64,000 nt of DNA from Desulfosoma sp. (GTDB lineage: Bacteria; Desulfobacterota; Syntrophobacteria; Syntrophobacterales; DSM-9756). Below are positions 9,249 to 18,540 of the stretch, piece after piece; position 1 is the stretch's first letter, and the number at the start of each line of letters is the position of its first letter. Position numbers and translations under genes: made by a program. The notes beneath the pieces were generated by a model. It was not told the origin of the DNA, ran no database searches, and saw nothing but the letters and a program-made list of their open reading frames with translations. Location of the stretch: positions 103,164 through 167,163 of the forward strand of contig JBBFKY010000002.1 of the NCBI GenBank assembly GCA_037481875.1, read 5' to 3'.

Positions 9249-10703
9249 CTACGGACGCCAGAATTCCGGAATCAAAAGCACCAGAACCGTGTAAATTTCT
9301 AAACGCCCCACAAGCATGCTCAAAGACAAAAGCCATTTGGCGGCTGTGGGAAGGCCCGCGTAGTTTTCGGCAGGCCCTACGGCACCAAAACCCGGCCCGA
9401 CGTTTCCCATGGTGGCGGCTACGGAAGAAAAGGCGGTGAGAAGGTCCAGTCCCAAAGCGGCCATCATCAGGGTAAAAAGCACGTAAAGGCCCAGGAAAAG
9501 TATAAAAAATCCCCAGACGCTGTAGAGGACATCCGAGGGTACCATGCGGCCTCCAAGTTTCACCTGATAGATGGAGTGAGGGTGAATGAGGCGCATTATT
9601 TCTCGGTATCCATGCTTGATCAAGAGCATGACCCTCAGGCACTTGATCCCTCCGCCCGTAGAGCCGGCCGAGCCCCCTAAGAACATGCAAAAAAACAGGA
9701 TTGCTTGGGTCAGGGGAGGCCATGTTTCATAGTCCGCCGTGGCAAATCCTGTGGTGGTTAGAATAGAGACGACCTGAAAGGCGGCGTACCGAAAGGCTCT
9801 CAAGGTCGAGTCATAGACCGATCCGTAAAGGCTTCCCGCGGTCGCCGCCGCGAGAACCATGCAAACCCCAAGGAAAAAGCGGCACTCGGGATCCCGCCAA
9901 AAGACTTGAGGTTTTCCTCCTATGGCCAAGTAGTGAAGAGAAAAATTAATGCCGGCCAGAAGCATAAAGATCGTGACCACACCATCGACGTAAGCGCTTT
10001 GGAAATGGCCCACCGAGGCGTTTCTAGTGGAAAAGCCACCGGTGGCCAGAGTGGTAAAGGTATGGCACAGGGCCTCAAAAAGGTTCAAACCGCCGGCCAT
10101 TAACAGGGCCGTTTCAGCCACGGTAAAGATGATGTAGACCTTCCACAAAGCCACTGCAGTGTCTTTGATGCGAGGACGCAGCTTGTCCGGTACGGGAGAA
10201 GGAACTTCAGCCTTGTAAAGTTGCATGCCCCCGACGCCGAGAAAAGGAAGAATGGCCAAGGAAAGCACGATGATGCCCATACCTCCCAACCATTGCGTCA
10301 GAGCCCGCCACAGGAGAATTCCTTGAGGAACGCTTTCAATGTCGATCAGAACGGAAGCTCCGGTGGTGGTAAAGCCTGACATGGATTCAAAAAAGGCATC
10401 GGTGAATGACGGAAAGGTTTCGGCCAAATAGAAAGGCAAAGCCCCTAAAACCGCTGCACCGAACCAACCGCAAGTCACGATGAGAACGCCTTCTCGGTGA
10501 GCGATGACGGGAGAGATTTCTTTCTTGTAGGTCGACAACATGAGAACGGCGCCCGAAGCCGCCGCCACCGCCATGGTGAGGAGGATGGCGGTGTGGGCCC
10601 CGTCTTTGAAGGCGATGGAAAATCCCAAAGGAAGGAGCAGTGTTGCGCCGACGCACCACAGAAGGGCTCCGACGGCGCGCCCCACGAAAGGCCATGAAAT
10701 CAT
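9249..10703 (-). CDS. trkH: Trk-type potassium uptake channel subunit TrkH
   Basis: The 484-residue integral membrane protein has the four-fold M1-P-M2 layout of TrkH/KtrB. Selectivity-filter loops are visible as TTTGASVL, LATGGFSTRN, TTTGFATADY and MGNVGPGFG. The ATG at 10703 overlaps the trkA stop by four bases (ATGA), so the two are translationally coupled in the order trkA-trkH. TrkH conducts potassium across the inner membrane under control of the cytoplasmic TrkA ring. The reading frame could extend upstream to 10763, but that would overlap trkA unnecessarily. Confidence 0.95.
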   Translation of the reverse strand: MISWPFVGRAVGALLWCVGATLLLPLGFSIAFKDGAHTAILLTMAVAAASGAVLMLSTYKKEISPVIAHREGVLIVTCGWFGAAVLGALPFYLAETFPSFTDAFFESMSGFTTTGASVLIDIESVPQGILLWRALTQWLGGMGIIVLSLAILPFLGVGGMQLYKAEVPSPVPDKLRPRIKDTAVALWKVYIIFTVAETALLMAGGLNLFEALCHTFTTLATGGFSTRNASVGHFQSAYVDGVVTIFMLLAGINFSLHYLAIGGKPQVFWRDPECRFFLGVCMVLAAATAGSLYGSVYDSTLRAFRYAAFQVVSILTTTGFATADYETWPPLTQAILFFCMFLGGSAGSTGGGIKCLRVMLLIKHGYREIMRLIHPHSIYQVKLGGRMVPSDVLYSVWGFFILFLGLYVLFTLMMAALGLDLLTAFSSVAATMGNVGPGFGAVGPAENYAGLPTAAKWLLSLSMLVGRLEIYTVLVLLIPEFWRP

Positions 10704-12064
10704 GACGGCTTCACTCGAACCGAAAGGTGCTTTTCCACCAGAGGGACCGCTTTTCGGGCACACAGAACCACGATGCGATCCCCCGCTTGAATAACCGTTT
10801 TCCCCGTGGCAATAACCACCTCATTGGCTCTCACCACCGCCAGCACCAGAGCGCCTTTAGGAAATTTGACATCTTTCAAGGGCCGATTCACGATGGGTGA
10901 ATGGGCCACGGCTTCCGCCTCCAGCACCTCGGCCTCTTCCCCTCGAAGTGACACGGCCGAAAGGATTTTTCCTTGGCGCACGTACTGCAAAATGCTGTTG
11001 ATAGCCGAAAGCCGCGGATTGACCACACGCCCCAAACCTACCGCTTGGGCGATAGGCATGTAAGCGAACTTGCTCAGACGCGTGATGATCCTTTGCGCTC
11101 CCAACCGCTGGGTCAACAGGGAGCAGAGCATGTTGGTTTCTTCGTCGCCGGTAAGAGAGAGGACCAAGTCCATCTGGGCGATGTTTTCCTCCATCAGGAT
11201 GTCCTGGTCTGTTCCATCCCCGTGAAGCACAATGGTTTTGTTGAGGGTTTGCGAAAGCACATCACAACGAGCGCGATCCTTTTCCAGCAGCCGCACACGG
11301 ACATCTCGTTTTTCCAATTGCTTGGCCAGTCTCAGCCCGATATCCCCTCCCCCGATGATCAAAATGTTTTCCGGAGGTCTTCCTCGACACCCAAAAAAAG
11401 CCAGCACACTCCGCATGTGGTCCTTGTCGGAGACCACGTAGATCAAGTCCCCGGCACGTAGAAAATCTTTCCCGGTAGGGACGATCAAGTGGTCATGGCG
11501 AAAGACGGCGCCAACAATGTAGGGAAGGTTTGGGGACGCTTGACCCAATTCAATGAGGGATTTGCCCTCGAGAGGGGATCGGGAAGGCACTCGAAGACCG
11601 ACGAGCTGAATGCGTCCCTCAGCCAATTCCCAAATATCTTCCGCATCCGGGACGGCCATGAGGCCTTCGATGGTGCGCACCAGTTCCTGATCTGGGTTGA
11701 TGATCTTGTCAAGGTTAAGGTGCTTTTCCAGTAATCCGGGTTGAAACTGGGTGTAGGCGTCGTTGCGTATACGAGCCAGTTTTTTGATGTGTGGAGCAAG
11801 AATGTTGGCGTAAAAGGTGGCGATCAGATTGGTTTCGTCGGCGTCTGTCACCGCCAGAAAGGTCTGGGCCTCTTCAATGCCGGCGGCCTGAAGCATACGC
11901 GGGTCACTGCCGGAACCTTCCAAAGTCTGCACATCGGCCAAGTCCGAAAGGCGCTTGAGGGCCTCCGGGTTCCTGTCAATGACGACCACTTCCTTGTGTT
12001 CTAGGGACAGTCGTTGCGCAATATGAAAGCCGACTTCACCCGCTCCAACAATGATAAGCTTCAA
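10700..12064 (-). CDS. trkA: Trk potassium uptake regulatory subunit TrkA
   Basis: The 454-residue protein has two tandem RCK modules, each a Rossmann nucleotide-binding domain (GAGEVGFHIA at the start; GGGDIGLRLA near residue 235) followed by an RCK_C domain, the normal TrkA size and order. It gates TrkH in response to NAD(H)/ATP/ADP. The start is a TTG at 12064 giving LKLIIVGAGE, with GGAGG about 7 bases upstream. The in-frame extension to 12391 has no homology and runs into the divergent gene. Confidence 0.94.
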   Translation of the reverse strand: MKLIIVGAGEVGFHIAQRLSLEHKEVVVIDRNPEALKRLSDLADVQTLEGSGSDPRMLQAAGIEEAQTFLAVTDADETNLIATFYANILAPHIKKLARIRNDAYTQFQPGLLEKHLNLDKIINPDQELVRTIEGLMAVPDAEDIWELAEGRIQLVGLRVPSRSPLEGKSLIELGQASPNLPYIVGAVFRHDHLIVPTGKDFLRAGDLIYVVSDKDHMRSVLAFFGCRGRPPENILIIGGGDIGLRLAKQLEKRDVRVRLLEKDRARCDVLSQTLNKTIVLHGDGTDQDILMEENIAQMDLVLSLTGDEETNMLCSLLTQRLGAQRIITRLSKFAYMPIAQAVGLGRVVNPRLSAINSILQYVRQGKILSAVSLRGEEAEVLEAEAVAHSPIVNRPLKDVKFPKGALVLAVVRANEVVIATGKTVIQAGDRIVVLCARKAVPLVEKHLSVRVKPS

Positions 12065-12227
12065 AGATCCGCCTCCACCCCTCACCTTTTCGCCACAGGG
12101 TTCGGTCCCCTCTCCTTTAGCAGAACCAAGCCCACAATGGAAGATGGAGTGGCAGAATCTCTTGCGTGAAGTTTGCGAATCTGCTAGAAGGGAACATTGT
12201 GAAATAAAACGCGCACAGGAGGGAACG

Positions 12228-12419
12228 ATGTCGCAATGGGCATGGCGTCTTGGAATGTTGGTGGTAGGTTGTGTTCCCGCGATCATCGGCGGGGGATTGT
12301 TTTGGCATTTTTTTGAAAAGTGGACGGCGGTTGTGGTTTGGGAAATCGTGCTGCTTTTCCTTTTAAGCCTTATCATTGCCAAAGGCGACAAAAAAGCGGC
12401 TCAGGAAGCCCATCACTAA
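12228..12419 (+). CDS. Small two-helix membrane protein
   Basis: A 63-residue protein with AGGAGG ahead of the ATG at 12228. It shows two hydrophobic stretches (MLVVGCVPAIIGGGLFW and VVVWEIVLLFLLSLII) and a short charged C-terminus. I do not recognise a family. It is transcribed divergently from trkA and ends 22 bases before the DUF6485 gene, so the two small genes are probably one unit. Confidence 0.65.
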   Translation: MSQWAWRLGMLVVGCVPAIIGGGLFWHFFEKWTAVVVWEIVLLFLLSLIIAKGDKKAAQEAHH

Positions 12420-12441
12420 AGACGGCTTTCAGGGGAACCCT

Positions 12442-12645
12442 ATGGAATGCAAGAAGGAAAAAAATCTGCAGCTGTGCGTGTGTTCTTATGAACCTTGTGC
12501 CAAGAAGGGCCTTTGTTGTGAATGCCTTCAATACCACTTGAAAAGCCGCCAACTTCCGGGCTGTTGTTTTCCCAAGGATGCGGAACGCACCTATGATCGT
12601 TCTTTTGAACACTTCGCCCGTCTCGTGCAGGAAAAAAAGATCTGA
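12442..12645 (+). CDS. DUF6485-like cysteine-rich small protein
   Basis: A 67-residue protein starting MECKKEKNLQLCVCSYEPC, with clustered cysteines (CVC, C, CCEC, CC) and the ending ERTYDRSFEHFARLVQ. This pattern matches the DUF6485 family of short cysteine-rich proteins found in many anaerobes. Metal binding is plausible from the cysteines but not shown. The start at 12442 excludes an upstream extension that overlaps the previous gene. Confidence 0.75.
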   Translation: MECKKEKNLQLCVCSYEPCAKKGLCCECLQYHLKSRQLPGCCFPKDAERTYDRSFEHFARLVQEKKI

Positions 12646-12682
12646 GGCTTTTCTGAAAAACCCATATTTCTTCCGGCCTCTT

Positions 12683-12704
12683 CATCCCCGCCTCGGCGGG
12701 GATG
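12683..12704. terminator. GC-rich hairpin after the DUF6485 gene
   Basis: CATCCCCGCC / GGCGGGGATG forms a nearly perfect stem 38 bases past the stop. There is no T-tract, so termination is uncertain. Confidence 0.45.
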
Positions 12705-12731
12705 TTCCCCGATCTCCCTCAAGGATTCCCA

Positions 12732-12760
12732 TTGACCCCATTTGCGGGCTCGTGTAGATA
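12732..12760 (+). promoter_or_regulatory. Candidate sigma-70 promoter of the exopolysaccharide operon
   Basis: TTGACC at 12732-12737 and TAGATA at 12755-12760 are separated by 17 bases. The expected start near 12767 lies just upstream of an intrinsic terminator at 12783, so initiation here would meet a stop signal almost at once. Confidence 0.6.
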
Positions 12761-12782
12761 TGGCGCCCGACCGCTTCTTTGG

Positions 12783-12811
12783 ACCCTCTCACGTATGCGA
12801 GAGGGTTTTTT
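12783..12811 (+). terminator. Leader terminator/attenuator upstream of the exopolysaccharide operon
   Basis: ACCCTCTC / GAGAGGGT forms an 8-bp stem with an 8-base loop, followed by a run of T (12805-12811). It lies between the candidate promoter (12732-12760) and the first gene (12878). A second stem, GGCAACCC / GGGTTTGCC at 12825-12860, ends immediately before the ribosome site. No short coding region or known riboswitch was recognised in the leader. Confidence 0.7.
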
Positions 12812-12877
12812 ACCATGGGCGCTAGGCAACCCGTAGAATGATCGATTTTAAGGGTTTGCCGGAGGAGAGACCGACAT

Positions 12878-13843
12878 ATGCAAAAGGACGCATCCCGAGG
12901 CTTCGTGATGGATCTTATGGACCTTGTGGTCTATTCATGGAAGTATCTTGTGCTAGGCATTGCGGTATGCCTGGCGGCGGCGACGCTTTATCTTTGGAAA
13001 GCGACCCCGCTTTATGCCGTGAAAATGCAGGTGCGACCCGGTATCACGGCTTTTGACGAAACGGGAAAAGAAATCCGTAGCTGGAACGTCGGGGATGTGA
13101 TGGATTTTTTCCGGCAGGATGCCTACCGAGCTTTCCTTCCCGAGGATGGGGGTCTCCGTCGATCGCTCTCTTTGCATCCCGCGCAAGGCCGAAGCGCCAC
13201 CACGGTCACGGTGACCTTGTATCATGCCGACCCCGCCGAAGGGGTTCAAATCCTTCGGCAATTCTATGAAAATGTGCTTCAGTACTATCAATCGTCGGGA
13301 AAAGAACCACTGATTGCCGTTTCCACCAAAAAGATTCAGGAAAGGATGCAAGCACTGGAAAGCTTGATCCATCATGTGGATTCCGTGGAACGACCATCTC
13401 TGAACATGGAAATAGAGGGCCGCAAAGCGGATCTTGTGACCAAAAGGCGTCTTTTGGAGTCCGTGGAAAAAAGGCTTCAGGAAATAACGGCTTTAAAGCC
13501 CGATGCCAACATGTTCCACGTGCTTCTGGAACATGAAAGCATGGTGAAAACGTTGCGCAATGAAATCGCTGAAGAGTCCCGAGTGTTGGCAAGCCTTCAA
13601 CTGGCTCGAGACGCTCTAGACCTTAAAAAACGTCGTTTCGAAGCAGAAATGGCTCTGGAACGTCAGAAATTGGTCTCGCTGGTTCCTCTCGAACAGGTGG
13701 TGCCTCCCGTAGCCGGTCCCTCCCCTGTTCGACCTCAAAAGAAATGGCATCTGGTCGGGGCCGTTATGGCAGGAAGCTTTTTGGGCTTGTTGCTGGGTCT
13801 AGGCATGCGGGAGCGGCATGTTCGCAAAACCACCCTTCGGTGA
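12878..13843 (+). CDS. Wzz-type polysaccharide chain-length determinant-like protein
   Basis: The 321-residue protein has a membrane helix at about 28-46, a periplasmic region with coiled-coil character (about 140-270, rich in Glu/Lys/Leu heptads), and a second helix near 290-310 followed by a short basic tail. This is the Wzz/PCP topology. No C-terminal tyrosine kinase is fused, so it is a PCP-1-like form. These proteins set chain length in Wzy-dependent polymerisation at the inner membrane. It is the first gene of the operon, with GGAGGAGAG ahead of the ATG. Sequence similarity to named Wzz proteins is weak by eye. Confidence 0.75.
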   Translation: MQKDASRGFVMDLMDLVVYSWKYLVLGIAVCLAAATLYLWKATPLYAVKMQVRPGITAFDETGKEIRSWNVGDVMDFFRQDAYRAFLPEDGGLRRSLSLHPAQGRSATTVTVTLYHADPAEGVQILRQFYENVLQYYQSSGKEPLIAVSTKKIQERMQALESLIHHVDSVERPSLNMEIEGRKADLVTKRRLLESVEKRLQEITALKPDANMFHVLLEHESMVKTLRNEIAEESRVLASLQLARDALDLKKRRFEAEMALERQKLVSLVPLEQVVPPVAGPSPVRPQKKWHLVGAVMAGSFLGLLLGLGMRERHVRKTTLR

Positions 13844-13900
13844 AGCCGCATCAGTCGGTTCCGAGAAACACTCACGGAAGGGAACGAAGGAGGAATTTTC

Positions 13901-14902
13901 ATGCATTTGCAAAAGCGTGTCCTCGTCACTGGCGGCGCCGGTTTTTTGGGATCCCATCTCTGCGAAAGGCTTCTGGATCTGGGACATGATGTCTTGTGTG
14001 TGGACAATTTTTATACGGGCACCAAAGGAAATATCGTGCACCTTTTGAATAACCCGTTTTTTGAATTACACCGTCATGATATTACCTTTCCGCTCTTTGT
14101 CGAGGTGGATCAAATCTACAACTTGGCCTGCCCTGCCTCCCCCGTGCATTATCAGAATGATCCCGTGCAGACGACCAAGGTGTGCGTCCATGGCTCCATT
14201 AATATGCTCGGACTGGCCAAGAGGCTTAAGGCTCGCATTCTGCAAGCTTCTACCTCGGAAGTATATGGTGATCCCACGATTCATCCTCAAACGGAAGATT
14301 ACCGTGGCAACGTGAATCCCATCGGTCCCCGTTCTTGTTACGACGAGGGTAAAAGATGTGCGGAGACCTTGTTTTTCGATTACCGTCGCCAGCATAAGCT
14401 TTCCATCAAGGTGGCTCGTATCTTCAATACCTATGGACCCCGTATGCACCCCAATGATGGAAGGGTCGTGAGTAATTTCATCGTTCAAGCGCTCTTAAAC
14501 AAGCCTTTGACGGTCTACGGCGATGGCTCTCAAACCCGATCCTTTTGCTATGTGGATGACATGGTTGAAGGTCTCATTCGACTCATGGAATCCCCGGAAG
14601 AAGTGACGGGCCCCATCAATTTAGGAAATCCCGACGAATTCACCATCATGGAGTTGGCTCAGTTGGTCTTGGAACTGACCGGATCCAAGTCCGAGATTCG
14701 CTTTGAACCTTTGCCCAAGGATGATCCCGTTCGCCGTCGTCCGGATATCACGCGAGCGAAACAGATTCTGGGTTGGGCGCCGACGGTGCCGCTGCGGGAA
14801 GGACTTCGCAAGACCATCGACTATTTTGATGACTTCTTGCGGGAACGAAGCCTCAGTGCCGAAGGCTTGGCGAAGACGCCACAAGATTCCGCCGGTTTTT
14901 AG
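13901..14902 (+). CDS. UDP-glucuronate decarboxylase (UDP-xylose synthase), extended SDR family
   Basis: The 333-residue protein opens with the NAD-binding motif [14 protein letters not shown], then [13 protein letters not shown] and [13 protein letters not shown], which are hallmarks of UXS enzymes. It has the catalytic SCYDEGKR (Tyr/Lys) near 146-151. It converts UDP-glucuronate to UDP-xylose through a bound 4-keto intermediate. GGAGG precedes the ATG. Its place in the operon suggests xylose or a derived pentose is a component of the polymer; that is inference. No UDP-glucose dehydrogenase is in the window, so UDP-glucuronate must be made elsewhere. Confidence 0.92.
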   Translation: MHLQKRVLVTGGAGFLGSHLCERLLDLGHDVLCVDNFYTGTKGNIVHLLNNPFFELHRHDITFPLFVEVDQIYNLACPASPVHYQNDPVQTTKVCVHGSINMLGLAKRLKARILQASTSEVYGDPTIHPQTEDYRGNVNPIGPRSCYDEGKRCAETLFFDYRRQHKLSIKVARIFNTYGPRMHPNDGRVVSNFIVQALLNKPLTVYGDGSQTRSFCYVDDMVEGLIRLMESPEEVTGPINLGNPDEFTIMELAQLVLELTGSKSEIRFEPLPKDDPVRRRPDITRAKQILGWAPTVPLREGLRKTIDYFDDFLRERSLSAEGLAKTPQDSAGF

Positions 14903-14907
14903 GCCTT

Positions 14908-16167
14908 ATGGAGAGGGGTTTCTTGAAAATCCCGGCGTCGGCATCCCTTATTCGAAACACCCTGTGGATGCTCGGTGGATTTGGTTTTCGCCTCGGGGTG
15001 CAGTTTGCCACCTTTGTCCTGGTGGCTCGTCTACTTCGCCCGGAAGCATTCGGTGTTTTTTCAGGGTGTTTGGCCGTCGTTTCCGTTTTGGTGCCTTTCG
15101 CCACATGGGGCACCGGCAATATTCTTATCAAACACACGGCACGCCAACCGAAACTCTTTGCCACTTATTGGGGTGCGGCACTGCTTACGGCCATCCTCTC
15201 AGGATTGGCACTCATAGCCTGCGCTGTAGGTCTCGGGATCGTGCTCTTTTCACCTCAGCTGGCCTTAACCGTCATGGCTCCCATCGCCGTTGCCGATCTG
15301 CTGGGAACACGGTGCGCGGACTTGGCCAGTCAAGCTTTTCAAGCCCAACAGAAATTATCCGGAACGTCGATCATCTGGAGTGCCGTAAGTCTGTTGCGCC
15401 TTTTGGGGGCGGTTGCTCTGGGGTGGCTTCCCATGGAAAAAACGGCAGCCCTATGGTCTTTCTTTTATATGCTCAGTGGGTTGGGGTCCGGCCTTTTCGG
15501 CGTTCTGTGGGTAAGGGTGCTTTGGGGACGGGCTTCGTGGTCCTTGAAACCGCTCCGCGGACAATGGCGCGAAGGTTTTTATTTCGCTGTAAGTCTTTCG
15601 GCTCAGGGGGCCTATAATGACATTGATAAGACCATCCTTTTGAGATTAGGGTCTGGGGACATGGCGGGAGCTTACGCGGCGTGCTATCGGTTGGTGGATG
15701 CCGGCTTTACGCCCATCAAAGCGCTTTTGGCTTCCACGTATCCCAGGTTTTTTCAGGAAGGGGCCAAGGGGCTTGGGGCGGCTTTGCAGTTTTCACGAAA
15801 ACTTTTGCCCTGGTCCTGCGCCTACGGCACTCTTGCCTGGGTAGGCCTCACGGTCTGCGCTCCCATTTTTCCATGGATTTTGGGACGTGACTACGCTCTG
15901 ACCCCTGCCATCATTCCTTGGCTGGCTCCATTGCTTCTCATTCGAACGGTGCATTTTTTGGCGGCGGACGCTTTAACAGGTTCCGGCTATCAGGGACACC
16001 GAACAGTCGCGCAGGTGGGTGTGGCTGCGCTCAACCTGGTGCTTAACCTGTGGTGGATTCCGCGTTATGGATGGCTCGGCGCGGCTTGGAGTAGTCTAAT
16101 TTCGGACGGAGCATTGGCTGTGGTCTTGTGGATCCTGGCTCGAACCTTGAGAAGGCGCCATGGTTAA
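14908..16167 (+). CDS. Oligosaccharide flippase (Wzx-like, MOP superfamily)
   Basis: A hydrophobic protein of 414-419 residues with about 12-14 predicted helices. The N-terminus (NTLWMLGGFGFRLGVQFATFVLVARLL) is typical of polysaccharide-transport Wzx proteins. It would flip lipid-linked repeat units across the inner membrane. Two starts are possible: the ATG at 14908 has a poor ribosome site, while TTG at 14923 has GGAGAGGGG five bases upstream and may be the real start. It overlaps the polymerase gene by eight bases. Confidence 0.85.
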   Translation: MERGFLKIPASASLIRNTLWMLGGFGFRLGVQFATFVLVARLLRPEAFGVFSGCLAVVSVLVPFATWGTGNILIKHTARQPKLFATYWGAALLTAILSGLALIACAVGLGIVLFSPQLALTVMAPIAVADLLGTRCADLASQAFQAQQKLSGTSIIWSAVSLLRLLGAVALGWLPMEKTAALWSFFYMLSGLGSGLFGVLWVRVLWGRASWSLKPLRGQWREGFYFAVSLSAQGAYNDIDKTILLRLGSGDMAGAYAACYRLVDAGFTPIKALLASTYPRFFQEGAKGLGAALQFSRKLLPWSCAYGTLAWVGLTVCAPIFPWILGRDYALTPAIIPWLAPLLLIRTVHFLAADALTGSGYQGHRTVAQVGVAALNLVLNLWWIPRYGWLGAAWSSLISDGALAVVLWILARTLRRRHG

Positions 16168-17383
16168 GCGTCTGGGTTTGGTCGCGGAAAAACTTCTGCA
16201 CATGGCCGTTCTCTGGCTTCTCATGGACTTTTTTCTTCCCTTATGGGCGGAAATGAAGGGTCTTCCTGAACCCGCCGGCTTGGAACCTGAACAGGTGTTC
16301 GTGGTATTGTTTTCCTTGGGCTTTGTAACGGCCGTGGTCTTCACAACCCCGTGGAAATTCCTTCACACCTTGTGGCGTTCATCCCTGGTGTGGATCCTTC
16401 TTTTGTGGGCCGCCTTTTCCTTTTTCTGGTCCGAAGCACCGGATTTGACCTTACGTCGAACGGTAGGTGTTGCCATCGTTGCCGTTTATGCTATGGCCCT
16501 TCGGGTTCGCTTCACCGACCAGGAATTTTTGACCTTGCTGGGATGGACGTTCTTCATCGCCCTTGGCATCAGCCTGATGCTAGTGCTGGGAGCGCCCCAT
16601 TGGGCGGTGATGGAATATCCCCATGAAGGCGCATGGAACGGTGCCTTTCTTCATAAGAATGTTCTTGGGCGAATCTCGGCACTGGGAGTGCTGACTTTCG
16701 GTTTTGTTCGCTGGACCGACCAACGGCCCCACCTGTGGAACGTCGCTTTGGTGCTTGCCGTGGTAAGTCTCTGGAAATCACAGTCGGCTTCGTCCCTTGT
16801 GGTTGTCGTTGTCTTGAGCGCTCTGGGGCTTGGGCTTCGTGAACTGCCCCGTCGACGTCTCTGGAAAGGGCCCACCATCTTCGTCTTTGCTCTGGGATTT
16901 GCCACCGCAGCCTTTTATGCCATGCTCAATTTCGATCTGATTTTACAAGTGCTTCGGCGAGATGTAACCTTAACCGGGCGCACGCCGCTCTGGGCCGCTT
17001 TGATTCCCCTTCTTCGGGACAGGCTCTGGACCGGGTATGGTTTTCGAGCTTTTTGGCTGGGATGGGAAGGACCTTCCGCAGAAGTTTACAGAGTCCTGAC
17101 CTGGTTGCCGGAACATGCGCACAACGGTTTTCTGGATCTCTGGCTGGAACTGGGGCTTGTGGGAATGATGCTCGGAGCCGGCTTGCTGCTCAGCCCTCTT
17201 GTTTTTCACTGGCGGACCGCCACCCAAGGACGCCCCCTGGCCTTGTTTTGGGTTCTTCTCGGCTTGTTTATTCTGTTTTATAACCTTCCGGAATCCTATT
17301 TCATGCGCCCCAACAGTATTCTCTGGCTGTTGGCGGTGGCCGCGGCCACTGTGCCGCCGGATCAGGAGGAGGAACGCTCTTGA
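16160..17383 (+). CDS. O-antigen polymerase/ligase-family membrane protein (Wzy-like)
   Basis: A 407-residue protein with about ten or more hydrophobic segments. A Wzy_C-type region is visible around GRTPLWAALIPLLRDR and WLPEHAHNGFLDLWLELGLVG, where the HNGFLDL motif is characteristic of O-antigen polymerases and ligases. It would join flipped repeat units on the periplasmic side. Its start lies inside the flippase gene, and its stop overlaps the next gene's TTG start, so the cluster is translationally coupled throughout. The ligase alternative cannot be excluded from sequence. Confidence 0.85.
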   Translation: MVKRLGLVAEKLLHMAVLWLLMDFFLPLWAEMKGLPEPAGLEPEQVFVVLFSLGFVTAVVFTTPWKFLHTLWRSSLVWILLLWAAFSFFWSEAPDLTLRRTVGVAIVAVYAMALRVRFTDQEFLTLLGWTFFIALGISLMLVLGAPHWAVMEYPHEGAWNGAFLHKNVLGRISALGVLTFGFVRWTDQRPHLWNVALVLAVVSLWKSQSASSLVVVVVLSALGLGLRELPRRRLWKGPTIFVFALGFATAAFYAMLNFDLILQVLRRDVTLTGRTPLWAALIPLLRDRLWTGYGFRAFWLGWEGPSAEVYRVLTWLPEHAHNGFLDLWLELGLVGMMLGAGLLLSPLVFHWRTATQGRPLALFWVLLGLFILFYNLPESYFMRPNSILWLLAVAAATVPPDQEEERS

Positions 17384-18540
17384 AGACCCGTCCACGCATT
17401 CTGGCCTTTAGGGATCACCTCCTTCCCTTAAGTGAAACCTTTGTGGTCAATCAAACGCTTGGCTTGGAAAATTTTGAAGCCTACTTGCTCGGATCCAAAC
17501 CCGGCCATGAACCTCGGATTCAGCTTCCGCCGGATCGAATGCGATTGATCAATCCAGGAACTCGCCGAGGATTTCTTCGGGAAATCCTTTTCAAGTTTTT
17601 TGGTATGATTCCTCGAGACATTTTGGATTGGTGCCGGTCCGTGCGCCCTGTGCTCATCCATGCCCACTTCGGCCCGGACGGAAGCCTTGCCATGCCTTTA
17701 GCTGAACGACTTAAGGTACCGCTTATCGTCAGTTATCACGGAAGTGACGCTACGGTTAAGGATGAGTATTCCTGGGGTTCCTCTGTGGGTCACCGACTTT
17801 ATCGCCTGCGCCGTAAAAAATTGGTACGGACGGCGCAAGCCTTTGTGACTCCAAGTCGTTTCGTCAAGGCTATGGCGGTGAGGCGACAGGGAATTCCTGA
17901 ACACAAGATCGAAGTCATTCCTCACGGGATTGACCTGAACCGTTTTCGGCCCGACGCGTCTCCGAAACCAGGTCGCATTCTCTTTGTCGGACGCCTTGTT
18001 GAACAAAAAGGACTGCACCATCTCATCGAGGCTGCTGCAAGGATTCGGGACTCTTTTCCTCAATTGCACCTGAGGATCGTCGGTGACGGTCCTGACCGCT
18101 CCATTTTTGAAACGCTTGCCCGAAATAAGCTCGGGGCCGCGTGCACTTTCCTGGGAGCCCTGTCCCATGACGCCGTGCGCCATGAAATGCAGAAAGCATA
18201 CGTTTTTTGTATGCCGACCCTCAGGATGCCGAACGGTGAAGCGGAAAGTTTTGGAATGGTCTACGTGGAAGCGCAGGCCTGTGGTGTTCCTGTGGTGGGT
18301 TATGCCGTAGGAGGCGTTCCTGAAGTTGTGCTCCACGGCGAAACCGGGTTTCTTGCCCCAGAACACGATGCTTCGGCCCTGACATCCTATCTCAAGACCT
18401 TGATGGAAAACGACGATCTTAGGAATGCCATGGGTCGAGCCGGGCGGGCCTGGGTGGAAGGCCGTTTTGATCGACGCGTTCAAAACACGGTCTTGGAAAA
18501 TTTGTACCGTCGAGTCTGTGGTCTAGGTGAGAAGCCATGA
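17380..18540 (+). CDS. GT4-family glycosyltransferase
   Basis: A 386-residue protein with a GT-B fold. The N-terminal domain has HAHFGPDGSLAMPLA and VSYHGSDAT. The C-terminal donor domain has ILFVGRLVEQKGLHHLIEA and the acidic EX7E-type motif in AESFGMVYVEAQACGVP. This is a retaining GT4 architecture; donor and acceptor are unknown. The start is TTG at 17380, overlapping the polymerase stop, with AGGAGG seven bases upstream. It would add one sugar to the lipid-linked repeat on the cytoplasmic side. Confidence 0.9.
   Translation: MKTRPRILAFRDHLLPLSETFVVNQTLGLENFEAYLLGSKPGHEPRIQLPPDRMRLINPGTRRGFLREILFKFFGMIPRDILDWCRSVRPVLIHAHFGPDGSLAMPLAERLKVPLIVSYHGSDATVKDEYSWGSSVGHRLYRLRRKKLVRTAQAFVTPSRFVKAMAVRRQGIPEHKIEVIPHGIDLNRFRPDASPKPGRILFVGRLVEQKGLHHLIEAAARIRDSFPQLHLRIVGDGPDRSIFETLARNKLGAACTFLGALSHDAVRHEMQKAYVFCMPTLRMPNGEAESFGMVYVEAQACGVPVVGYAVGGVPEVVLHGETGFLAPEHDASALTSYLKTLMENDDLRNAMGRAGRAWVEGRFDRRVQNTVLENLYRRVCGLGEKP

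Noticed and set aside
9184..9723. Alternative minus-strand frame inside trkH
   Set aside because: Trk filter motifs are all in the other frame. This one has no ribosome site or homology.
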